DNA of 44,140 nucleotides from JBBQNJ01 sp038329845. GTDB taxonomy: Bacteria > Planctomycetota > Phycisphaerae > Tepidisphaerales > Tepidisphaeraceae. The stretch covers positions 1 through 44,140 of the forward strand of contig JBBQNJ010000038.1 in the NCBI GenBank assembly GCA_038329845.1, in the 5' to 3' direction. The notes under the pieces were generated by a model. That model was given only the letters and a program-made list of their open reading frames with translations. It was not told the DNA's origin and searched no databases. Of this stretch, positions 15,141-22,202 are shown in pieces; position 1 is the first letter of the stretch; every line of letters begins with the position of its first letter. The position numbers and the translations under genes are program-made.

Positions 15141-15253
15141 CCTTCGTCACGTCGGGATCAATCCCGGGCGGACTTGGTGGGCGCACCACGGCCTGTAACA
15201 GTGGGAGCTTCGGTGGGCGGCTTTTGTCCCACCTTCAGGAGCGATGCTGAGCC
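15141..15253 (+). promoter_or_regulatory. Structured rplA leader, possible L1 autoregulatory site
   Basis: The leader can fold several hairpins, including CGGGAT-CA-ATCCCG and GTGGGA (15201-15206) with TCCCAC (15227-15232), the latter just before the AGGAG ribosome-binding site. Ribosomal protein L1 commonly represses its own mRNA through a leader mimic of its rRNA site; whether this is such a mimic was not established. Confidence 0.3.
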
Positions 15254-15946
15254 ATGCCTCAGACAATCCAACGATCCAAACGCTATCGCAAGGCCGCTGA
15301 GAAGGCGGTCGTCGATCCGGTCTCCATCGACCAGGCGATCGACGCGGTCAAGCAGTTTCCTGCCACCAAGTTCGATCAAACGGTTGAAGTGATCTTCTCG
15401 CTGGGAATCGACCCCAAGCAGGCCGACCAGATGATCCGCGGATCGCTGTCCTTGCCGCACGGCGTGGGCAAGACCAAGCGGGTCATCGCGTTCTGCCCTG
15501 AACACTTGGTCACCTCGGCCCTGAACGCCGGGGCGATCAAGGCCGGCGGGCAGGAACTGGTCGCCGAAGTGGAACGAACTAACTTCACCGACTTCGACGT
15601 GGCGATTTCCAGCCCCGACATGATGCGGTTCGTCGGGCGGCTGGGAAAAGTCCTCGGGCCTAAGGGCCTGATGCCCTCGCCCAAGGCTGGAACCGTCACC
15701 GCCGACGTCGGCGCGGCGGTGCGGGAATACGTCGCCGGAAAAATCGAGTTCCGCAACGACGCCGGCGGAAACGTGCATACCGTGGTTGGGAAGATCAGCT
15801 TCGAGAAGTCCAAGCTTGTCGAGAACATCAACGCCATGGTAGCGCAGGTCCGCAAGATGAAGCCGCAGACCAGCAAGGGCCACTATCTTAAGAAAGCGGT
15901 CCTCAAGGGGACGATGACTCCGGCGATTCCGTTGAATCTCAGTTGA
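15254..15946 (+). CDS. rplA: 50S ribosomal protein L1 (uL1)
   Basis: A 230-residue protein forming the L1 stalk at the ribosomal E site. Clear family blocks are SKRYRKAAE at the start, GVGKTKRVIAF, the signature FVGRLGKVLGPKGLMPSPKAGTV (in two overlapping pieces: FVGRLGKVLGPKGLMP and SPKAGTV), and GKISFEKSKLVENINA. Length is normal. AGGAG precedes the ATG at the usual distance. rplK, which precedes rplA in most bacteria, is not present here; the upstream neighbour is a MITE-like element. rplJ and rplL follow on the same strand. Confidence 0.97.
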   Translation: MPQTIQRSKRYRKAAEKAVVDPVSIDQAIDAVKQFPATKFDQTVEVIFSLGIDPKQADQMIRGSLSLPHGVGKTKRVIAFCPEHLVTSALNAGAIKAGGQELVAEVERTNFTDFDVAISSPDMMRFVGRLGKVLGPKGLMPSPKAGTVTADVGAAVREYVAGKIEFRNDAGGNVHTVVGKISFEKSKLVENINAMVAQVRKMKPQTSKGHYLKKAVLKGTMTPAIPLNLS

Positions 15947-16022
15947 CTTTGAACGCGACTGCCCTGTTTTCACAAGGGCGCGAAGCGAACTGGAAACCGA
16001 TCGCGTTTTTATCGAGGAACAC

Positions 16023-16640
16023 ATGAGCAAGAAAGTTAAGAGCCTGATCGAGCGCGACTTGGCGGGTAAGCTCAAGGGTCTGGACGGGCTGGCCGTGATC
16101 AACCCGCGCGGGATCGACGCGAATAAGAACAACTCGATCCGCCGGAAACTGCACGCCCAGGGGCTTCGGATGACCGTCGTCCGCAACACCCTGGCCAAGC
16201 GGGCTGGCGAAGGTGAGACGAAAATCAAGGGGTTCGAGCAGTTGCTTGAAGGCCCCAGCGCCGTGGTCTACGGCAAGGCGGGCATCTCGACAATCGCCCG
16301 GCTGCTGCTGGAAGAGCGCAAGCTCGACGAGAAGATCGAACTGCGCGGGATCGTCTTCGACGGGGACATTTTCCTCGGCCTCGACGGCGTGACCGATGTC
16401 TCGAAGCTGCCGACACGCGAAGAGGCGGTCAGCCAGATTCTCGCGGCGATGCTCGGACCGGGCGCCAGCTTGGCCGCGGCACTCGGCGGTCCGGGATCGA
16501 CCCTCGGCTCGCTGATCAAGGCGATCGAAGAAAAAGCGGAAAAAGCCGGCGGTGCCGAAGCGCCCGCGACCGAAGCCGCGGCGCAAGCCGAAGCGCCCCC
16601 GCAAGGTGAGGCATCCGCGCCCGCCCCGGCGGCGGGCTGA
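16023..16640 (+). CDS. rplJ: 50S ribosomal protein L10 (uL10)
   Basis: A 205-residue stalk base protein that binds 23S rRNA and carries L7/L12 dimers on its C-terminal helix. It starts MSKKVKSLIERDLAGKL and shows MTVVRNTLAKRA and GPSAVVYG. The C terminus carries a long Ala/Pro/Glu tail (about 178-205) beyond the usual end, a low-complexity extension seen in some planctomycete and actinobacterial L10 proteins. GAGGAA precedes the ATG. It is 76 bases behind rplA and 136 bases ahead of rplL, as in the classic order. Confidence 0.95.
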   Translation: MSKKVKSLIERDLAGKLKGLDGLAVINPRGIDANKNNSIRRKLHAQGLRMTVVRNTLAKRAGEGETKIKGFEQLLEGPSAVVYGKAGISTIARLLLEERKLDEKIELRGIVFDGDIFLGLDGVTDVSKLPTREEAVSQILAAMLGPGASLAAALGGPGSTLGSLIKAIEEKAEKAGGAEAPATEAAAQAEAPPQGEASAPAPAAG

Positions 16641-16697
16641 GCATCAGAATACACAGTCCGGCGGCCCCGACTGCTCCCGATTCACGGGATTAAACGC

Positions 16698-16712
16698 GTC
16701 TCAATGTGAGAC
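16698..16712 (+). promoter_or_regulatory. Hairpin between rplJ and rplL
   Basis: GTCTCA-ATG-TGAGAC is a perfect 6-bp stem in the rplJ-rplL spacer. It could adjust the L10 to L7/L12 ratio by mRNA processing or attenuation, since L7/L12 is needed in several copies per L10; this role is inferred. Confidence 0.3.
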
Positions 16713-16776
16713 GGGCTCTTGGGGCGGGACAAATCTCGACACGGCGGGGACCCGTCACGTCCCGGAGTGATTTGCA

Positions 16777-17160
16777 ATGGCCGAAGCGAACATCGAACAA
16801 CTGGGCGATCAACTGGCCGGCTTGACCCTCAAGCAGGCCGTCGATCTAAAGAATTACCTCAAGGAAAAACACGGCATCGAGCCGGCCGCCGGCGGTGCGG
16901 TCATGATGGCCGGCCCGGCCGCCGCCGCCGCGGCACCCGTCGAAGAGAAGACCACCTTCGACGTGGTCCTCAAGGCCGGTGGCGAAAAGAAGATCCAGGT
17001 CATCAAGGTCGTTCGCGCGGCCACGGGCCTGGGCTTGAAGGAAGCCAAGGACCTGGTCGAGGCGGCCCCCAAGGCCGTCAAGGAAGCCCTGCCCAAGGAA
17101 GAGGCCGAGAAGCTGAAGAAGGAACTCGAAGATCAGGGCGCCACCGTCGAGCTGAAGTAA
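16777..17160 (+). CDS. rplL: 50S ribosomal protein L7/L12 (bL12)
   Basis: A 127-residue stalk protein that recruits translation GTPases. It has the N-terminal dimerisation region (LAGLTLKQAVDLKNYLKEKH), an Ala/Pro hinge (AAAAAAPVEEKTTF) and the conserved C-terminal domain (VIKVVRAATGLGLKEAKDLV). Length and motifs are normal. It is followed within 30 bases by a strong terminator, so rpoB and rpoC are not in this operon, unlike the usual arrangement. Confidence 0.97.
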   Translation: MAEANIEQLGDQLAGLTLKQAVDLKNYLKEKHGIEPAAGGAVMMAGPAAAAAAPVEEKTTFDVVLKAGGEKKIQVIKVVRAATGLGLKEAKDLVEAAPKAVKEALPKEEAEKLKKELEDQGATVELK

Positions 17161-17186
17161 CTCGAGCCGTTCATCCCCGTCATTCC

Positions 17187-17231
17187 GCCGGAACCGATCG
17201 CCTACCCGCGATCCGGTTCCGGCTTTTTTTT
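17187..17231 (+). terminator. Strong intrinsic terminator after rplL
   Basis: GCCGGAACCGATCGC pairs with GCGATCCGGTTCCGGC (one bulge) and is followed by eight T residues. It closes the rplA-rplJ-rplL operon. Confidence 0.9.
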
Positions 17232-17475
17232 CGCGAGATGCGATTGGCGCGGGATGATCAGGGGTTTTCGAGGAGAAGGGGGGCATTGCTCACCACTGAT
17301 ACCGATTCTACGTGAAACGCGCACCGACATCGCGAGCAGGCACGCGGCGACAGGCGGCGAGGGCGCGCGAGAATCAGGTGGAATCCGTATGAGCTTCAGC
17401 CGTTTCGCGTCAGCCGCTTTTCCGCCGGTGAGGACACCGGCGGCACTCTAGCCTTCGTCTCTCCGTCTCTCTGTA

Positions 17476-17515
17476 CCTCCGTGCCTCCGTGCCTCCGTGC
17501 CTCCGTGCCTACATG
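17476..17515. repeat. Tandem octamer CCTCCGTG x4 plus a degenerate copy
   Basis: Four perfect CCTCCGTG copies (17476-17507) and a degenerate fifth lie directly after the 3' end of the adenosyltransferase gene. The complement of the octamer occurs twice inside the Fe-S/NrfD linker at 8406-8429. The rest of the 17232-17525 spacer shows no gene; GCCGGTGAGGACACCGGC near 17424-17441 can fold into a hairpin. Confidence 0.85.
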
Positions 17516-17525
17516 CCTTTCTCCC

Positions 17526-18089
17526 CTATTTCTCCCACGGCACATCCTCAACGCCAGCGATGTGATTGGCCAGTCTCGCATAGACGAACAGCCAGTCGGC
17601 CAGCCGGTTCAGATACGTCAGGATCAACCCCTCGACCGGGCGGTCCAGCGCGAACGCCGCGACTCGTCGCTCGATGCGGCGGCAGACGGTGCGGGCCACA
17701 TGCAGCCGCGCCGCCAGTTCGCTGCCTCCGGGGAGAATGAACTGCCGCAACGCCGGCAACTCGCTCTCGGCGGCATCGATCTGCATCTCCAGCCGCCCGA
17801 TCATCGAATCATCCAGCGGCGGCAACCCGCCGGTCAACGACTCATCCGGCGTCGCTAGGTGCGCCCCCAGGACGAACAGATCATTCTGCACCGCGCGAAT
17901 TCCCGCGGCGATGACCAACCCGGCTCTCGGCGGCGAACCCCGCGACGCTTCCACCTGCGCAAGCCCGATCGTCGCGTTCAGCTCATCCACTCCCCCGGTG
18001 CAATCGATCCGGGGATCGCTTTTTCGCACCCGCTCGCCCCCGATCAGCCCGGTGCTGCCATCATCCCCGGTCCGCGTGTAAATCTTCAT
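17526..18089 (-). CDS. Cob(I)yrinic acid a,c-diamide adenosyltransferase, PduO type
   Basis: A 187-residue ATP:corrinoid adenosyltransferase that makes adenosylcobalamin. It begins MKIYTRTGDDGSTGLIGGER, the ATP-binding signature of the PduO/MMAB family, and carries the helical motifs ARTVCRRIERRVAA and YLNRLADWLFVYARLAN. I chose the Met at 18089 because TRTGDDG must lie near the start; the frame is open 19 codons further. It stands alone on the minus strand, divergent from the LacI-family gene, with tandem CCTCCGTG repeats at its 3' end. No B12-dependent enzyme is in the window. Confidence 0.9.
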   Translation of the reverse strand: MKIYTRTGDDGSTGLIGGERVRKSDPRIDCTGGVDELNATIGLAQVEASRGSPPRAGLVIAAGIRAVQNDLFVLGAHLATPDESLTGGLPPLDDSMIGRLEMQIDAAESELPALRQFILPGGSELAARLHVARTVCRRIERRVAAFALDRPVEGLILTYLNRLADWLFVYARLANHIAGVEDVPWEK

Positions 18090-18289
18090 CCCGCCATGAT
18101 TCACCAGCCCCGTTCCGCAATCAACCCCGATCCTCCGCGCGGCCAACGGCGGCAGGCACCGGCGGCCCGCGCCCTCGACTGCGTTGGCGATGCGGCCGGC
18201 CCGGCGACATCGGCACCCCTTCTCCCGCCTCCGGCACGGGGTCTATCAACGTATCTCAGATTTAAAATAGTCGTGGGGTGAAATTTTCC

Positions 18290-18317
18290 TTGACAAGGCC
18301 GAGGGGCGTGGTAACAT
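18290..18317 (+). promoter_or_regulatory. Promoter of the lacI-type gene
   Basis: TTGACA (18290-18295), a 16-base spacer and TAACAT (18312-18317) form a clear sigma-70 promoter, with a start near 18324. The operator-like palindrome follows directly. Confidence 0.6.
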
Positions 18318-18330
18318 AGAACGTGTCAAC

Positions 18331-18344
18331 TTGAATCGCTTCAA
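18331..18344 (+). promoter_or_regulatory. LacI-family operator
   Basis: TTGAATCGCTTCAA is a 14-bp near-palindrome with a central CG and one mismatch, the classic shape for LacI/GalR proteins. It starts about 7 bases after the predicted transcription start of the regulator gene, which suggests autorepression. No second copy was found upstream of the PEP-CTERM gene. Confidence 0.6.
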
Positions 18345-18376
18345 TTCGTGGCGATTTCTTCTAAGGATGGGTTGGG

Positions 18377-19417
18377 ATGCTCGCAAGTCCGGCCATAACG
18401 CTTGATCTGATCGCCGAACGCGCTGGCGTTTCGCGGGCGACGGTCTCCAACGTGCTTCATCGCAACGTGCTGGGCAACCGCGCCGATGCCCGCAAGAACA
18501 TCGAGCGCATTCGCGAAATCGCCGAGACGCTGGGATATCGCCCGAACGTGGCGGCCCGGGCCATGCAGACTCGCCGCTTTGGGGCGATCGGTTTGCTGGC
18601 GGGTTCGGTCGGGGAGCGATCGGTCTATCACCCTTTTCTTCCCGGCGTGCTGCGGGCTTGCCACCATCACGACCTGCACATCAGTCTGGGTGAACTTTTC
18701 GATCAGCAACTCGGGGACGAGCGCTGCGTTCCCAAAATTTTGCGGGAATGGTCGGTGGACGGGCTGCTGATCGGGTATACGCACGAGTTCCCGCAAAACC
18801 TGTTGGACATCGTAGAACGGCATCGCATCCCCGCCATCTGGCTGAATGTCAGGAACGAATCGGATTGCATCCGCCCCGACGATGTGGGGGCGACGAGGAT
18901 GGCCACGCGGCACTTGATCGGCTTGGGGCATCGCCGCATTTCCTATGTGATGACTTACAAGACCCGGCACTACAGCGCCGCCGATCGTTACGCCGGCTAT
19001 TGCCAGGCCATGCGGGACGCGGGACTGGAGCCGCAGACGATGTATCCATCCCTGCCCGTGTCGCGCAGTGCTCCGCAATTGCTGGAAGATGCGATGGGTT
19101 TGTTGCGACGGTCGGATCGGCCGACGGCGTTTGTGACGTACCTGTCCGAGCAGGCCGAGGTCATCTGCCACGCCGCGGCTCGTGTGAGCTTGGCCGTGCC
19201 CCGCGACCTGTCGCTGGTGGCCTGTGACGGCGAAGCGCGCGAACGGACCGGGCAGCGGCTGACGACCGTCCTCATCCCGACGGACCAACTCGGAGAGCGG
19301 GCGGTGGACATGCTGGTTGGGAAGATTGCCGATCCGGACCAACGGGTAGAGCCTGTGGTCCTTCCCGTTAAACTAGCGTCACCTGACGCAAGTGCAGCGG
19401 CACCGCCTGGAGCCTAA
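18377..19417 (+). CDS. LacI-family transcriptional regulator
   Basis: A 346-residue regulator with an N-terminal helix-turn-helix (TLDLIAERAGVSRATVSNVL, about 8-27), the hinge region LGYRPNVAARAMQTRR and a periplasmic-binding-protein-like effector domain (GRWSV-type DGLLIGY, then HLIGLGHRRISYV and DRYAGYCQAMRDAGL). The ligand is probably a sugar or oligosaccharide released by the hydrolases encoded downstream. AAGGA lies before the ATG. The next five genes are on the same strand. The C terminus ends in a short Ala/Pro stretch. Confidence 0.9.
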   Translation: MLASPAITLDLIAERAGVSRATVSNVLHRNVLGNRADARKNIERIREIAETLGYRPNVAARAMQTRRFGAIGLLAGSVGERSVYHPFLPGVLRACHHHDLHISLGELFDQQLGDERCVPKILREWSVDGLLIGYTHEFPQNLLDIVERHRIPAIWLNVRNESDCIRPDDVGATRMATRHLIGLGHRRISYVMTYKTRHYSAADRYAGYCQAMRDAGLEPQTMYPSLPVSRSAPQLLEDAMGLLRRSDRPTAFVTYLSEQAEVICHAAARVSLAVPRDLSLVACDGEARERTGQRLTTVLIPTDQLGERAVDMLVGKIADPDQRVEPVVLPVKLASPDASAAAPPGA

Positions 19418-19511
19418 AGAATCAACGATGCGCCTGCCGCGTGTGCGGCGGGCGTGAGTAGTCAACGTAAGGAACGACGAATCAGTCGTCCGTTTCAGAA
19501 GGAGACGAGTC

Positions 19512-20273
19512 ATGCAACGCAACGCAGACAGAGGCATCATCATGAAGGGTTTCTTGAGCACCATTGCGGCTTTCGCGATCGCCCTGGGCGTGGGAACGGC
19601 GGAGGCGGCGGTGATAGCGGTGGGCGATCTGGCTGGAGACGGATCGAACATCAGCACGACCGGAACGCTAAAGTGGGCTTATTACTTCACCAACCAAACG
19701 ACCGCCCCATTGACGGTGGACCGCACCGCCAATGGCATCGCGTTCAAGGCCTTCAAACAGTCGGAGGCCGGCACGAACTCCGATCTGACGGTTCTCATCA
19801 GCTCGGGCGCTCCGTGGACTACGGTGGGGTTCGAGAACATGTCCAACGGCGCAGCGGCCACGCCCGCGTTCACGGGTGATATGGTGCAGATCATGCAGGA
19901 GTACTGGCAGACGCCGGGCTCCGGGTCACAGCAGGCAGCCTATCCGGGACGGATCACACTCAAGAACCTGGTCGTGGGTGGCGAGTACCAGTTGCAACTG
20001 CTTCACGCGAGCAACTCTGCCACAACAACCAGAACATCCTTTGTCAAGGTCCAGGGCACGGACTCGGCTACCATCAGCCTGTCGAAACTTTTACCGGCAC
20101 AGCTGACCACCGTTACGTTCACCGCCTCGGCTACCACGCTCGACGTGGACTTTAGAGCGACATCGGGCCGGGGATACTTGAACGCCGCAGTACTGACAGC
20201 GGTGCCGGAGCCGGCATCGTTGGGCCTGATCGGTCTGGGCGGCGTGGCGTTGCTACGGCGACGCCGGGCTTGA
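19512..20273 (+). CDS. PEP-CTERM sorting-domain protein
   Basis: A 253-residue secreted protein with a signal peptide (about 11-33, ending GTAEAA), a beta-rich middle region without known catalytic motif, and a C-terminal VPEPASLGLIGLGGVALLRR signal, i.e. PEP motif, hydrophobic span and arginine cluster. Such proteins are processed by exosortase and placed at the cell surface or in extracellular matrix. AAGGAG before the ATG is a strong ribosome-binding site. It is the first structural gene behind the LacI-type regulator; the middle region may bind carbohydrate, but I cannot show it. Confidence 0.85.
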   Translation: MQRNADRGIIMKGFLSTIAAFAIALGVGTAEAAVIAVGDLAGDGSNISTTGTLKWAYYFTNQTTAPLTVDRTANGIAFKAFKQSEAGTNSDLTVLISSGAPWTTVGFENMSNGAAATPAFTGDMVQIMQEYWQTPGSGSQQAAYPGRITLKNLVVGGEYQLQLLHASNSATTTRTSFVKVQGTDSATISLSKLLPAQLTTVTFTASATTLDVDFRATSGRGYLNAAVLTAVPEPASLGLIGLGGVALLRRRRA

Positions 20274-20297
20274 GCGGATGTAGCCAGAGCGCAACCT

Positions 20298-20333
20298 AGT
20301 CCCGCCGGCCCGCGGAGCGAAGCCGGCGGGACT
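20298..20333 (+). promoter_or_regulatory. Perfect 12-bp hairpin between PEP-CTERM and prepilin genes
   Basis: AGTCCCGCCGGC (20298-20309) is perfectly complementary to 20322-20333 with a 12-base loop. There is no T tract. In a polycistronic mRNA it would cap the PEP-CTERM transcript and protect it from 3' decay, giving higher expression of that gene. Confidence 0.55.
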
Positions 20334-20349
20334 TGTCAGGAGATTTTCG

Positions 20350-21264
20350 ATGAAACCAACCGACACTCATTTGCCCACCCCTCGGGCGTTTACGCTGGTG
20401 GAGTTGCTTGTGGTGATGGGTATTATCGCGATCTTGGTGGCGATTCTCCTGCCCGCGTTGCAGAAAGCGCGGGCTGCGGCGCAGACGGTGCAGTGCGCTT
20501 CGAATATCCGACAACTGGGGCTGGCATTCAACAGCTATGCCAACGAAAACCGCGGGGTCATCGCTCCGGCGGCGCTGATCGTTCGCAACGACACGTGGTT
20601 CTGTATCTCCTGGGATGACCTGCTGGCCGCGTACCTGGGCGTCAAATGGCGGACCCAGAACGACTTCATCGGCCCGTGGCCAGGCGACCAGAACAATCCG
20701 TTTACGGTTGTCTCCGATGCACTACGGTGCCCCACCGACGATTACCAGTGGAGCTATCTCGGCGCGGTGACCAATCCCCGCCCGTATCTGCTCAACAACA
20801 GGGACGTCAAGCGGAGCTACTCGATGGTCCGCAACGAGGACACCAGCACCTACCCGCGCGAGCTTGGCTTGGGGGTGACGTTGGAGTTCTTCGCCCGGGA
20901 TCTGTCCCAGCGGACGATGTCCAACTGGACCATGAACCGTAATCTGTTGAAGATCGGTTCCGTTCGCGATAGTACACAGCAGTTGCTCCTGGTGGAGAAC
21001 TTCAACGAGAACATCGCAGGCGGCCTGGGCAGGGCGCCGAACCAGACGCATGCCGTGCAGTGGCCCGGTGAGTGCATTCCAAACTTCCTGAACTCGCCAC
21101 ATGGTCGCAACCGGAGCAACTTCCTGTTCCTGGACGGCCACGTGGTGACGCTGGAGTGGTCGGAGACCATGCCGGCGTCGTACTACCAGCAGGCGTACAA
21201 TGCAGCGAGGCTGAAGACTGCCGCCGTCCGGCCGGCGCAGGGGCTCTGGGACAGAAGGCCGTGA
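20350..21264 (+). CDS. Prepilin-like protein with N-terminal cleavage/methylation motif (1)
   Basis: A 304-residue type IV pilin/pseudopilin-like protein. PRA-FTLVELLVVMGIIAILVAI is the prepilin peptidase site and membrane helix, with Ala instead of Gly before the cleavage point. LLPALQKARAAAQ and NIRQLGLAFNSYANEN are typical of the planctomycete/lentisphaerote family, and SPHGRNRSNFLFLDGHV is the C-terminal H...DG motif with ten residues between His and Asp-Gly. These proteins are abundant beside hydrolase genes in this group; their role is not settled. AGGAG precedes the ATG. Confidence 0.85.
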   Translation: MKPTDTHLPTPRAFTLVELLVVMGIIAILVAILLPALQKARAAAQTVQCASNIRQLGLAFNSYANENRGVIAPAALIVRNDTWFCISWDDLLAAYLGVKWRTQNDFIGPWPGDQNNPFTVVSDALRCPTDDYQWSYLGAVTNPRPYLLNNRDVKRSYSMVRNEDTSTYPRELGLGVTLEFFARDLSQRTMSNWTMNRNLLKIGSVRDSTQQLLLVENFNENIAGGLGRAPNQTHAVQWPGECIPNFLNSPHGRNRSNFLFLDGHVVTLEWSETMPASYYQQAYNAARLKTAAVRPAQGLWDRRP

Positions 21265-21314
21265 CCGATCCTGGCGACCGCCGCGATCACAGGGTCGGCT
21301 GACCGAAGGAGTTC

Positions 21315-22139
21315 ATGATGACACGTGTCGTTCGTCTATCGATATCTTTCAAGGGGTTTACGCTGGTTGAGTTGCTTGTGGTGATAGGCATAATCGCGAT
21401 CTTGGTGGCGATTATCCTGCCTGCGCTACAGAAGGCCAGAGCAGCGGCCAATGATGTGGCCTGCCAGTCCAACCTTCGCCAGATCGGCATGGTGGGGACG
21501 ATGTACGCCAATGACTGGAAGGGCGTGTTGATTCATAACGGCGTCGTTGCCAGCCAGCGCGACGCCAACGGCAACCCCAACGGTGGGCAGCGCGGGTATC
21601 ACTACCTCAGTTACACCAACTGGGACGACAAACTGCGTGAGATGCTCAAGATTGTGCCGGCCTCCTATGGCACGGTGCTCAACTGCCCCGTGGCTTACAA
21701 CCAACTGGTGTTTTACAAGAATGCCACCACGCCGGCGGTGGAAGGTTCAAACCTGAACTACGCCTTGAATGTTTTTGTCGGCGGCGAGCGTAACTGGCAG
21801 GCGGGCAACACAACCCACCCCGAAGTGCCCAAGCTGCGAGACCTGGGGTCACAGACGTGCTGGATCGCCGATGAAACCGGGCGACTCAAGCTGACCGGGG
21901 GATTTCAGTTCGGTGCGGCGTTCGATCCCAGCAGCAACAGCAGCACGGAGAATCCGGACAGCGTGCAGCCGATGCCGATGCTTTCGGGTTATCCCTGGCC
22001 GCTGAAATACTCGCAGTTTTACAAGGGACATCGCCGCCATGCGGCGAATTTCTTGATCGGGGATGGTCACGTGGAATCCTTGACCGCAGCCGAGGTTCTG
22101 GCGCGCAGGACCGACAATCGGTGGACCAACAAGCAATAG
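21315..22139 (+). CDS. Prepilin-like protein with N-terminal cleavage/methylation motif (2)
   Basis: A 274-residue paralogue of the preceding gene: FKG-FTLVELLVVIGIIAIL at the N terminus (standard Gly at -1), ILPALQKARAAANDVACQ, SNLRQIGMVGTMYAND and a C-terminal GHRRHAANFLIGDGHV. The two share about the first 60 residues and diverge in the middle, where surface or substrate contacts would be. A GAAGGAG site lies upstream of the tandem ATGATG; either Met is possible. It is 50 bases behind gene 1 and 63 ahead of the glycoside hydrolase. Confidence 0.85.
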   Translation: MMTRVVRLSISFKGFTLVELLVVIGIIAILVAIILPALQKARAAANDVACQSNLRQIGMVGTMYANDWKGVLIHNGVVASQRDANGNPNGGQRGYHYLSYTNWDDKLREMLKIVPASYGTVLNCPVAYNQLVFYKNATTPAVEGSNLNYALNVFVGGERNWQAGNTTHPEVPKLRDLGSQTCWIADETGRLKLTGGFQFGAAFDPSSNSSTENPDSVQPMPMLSGYPWPLKYSQFYKGHRRHAANFLIGDGHVESLTAAEVLARRTDNRWTNKQ

Positions 22140-22202
22140 GCTCTGGGGGACATCGAATCGTCTGGGCGTGACGCTGGCGCAACCCTGTGCGGAGCATTTG
22201 CA

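Noticed and set aside
17476..17515. Possible CRISPR or regulatory array
   Set aside because: A plain octamer tandem repeat with no spacers.
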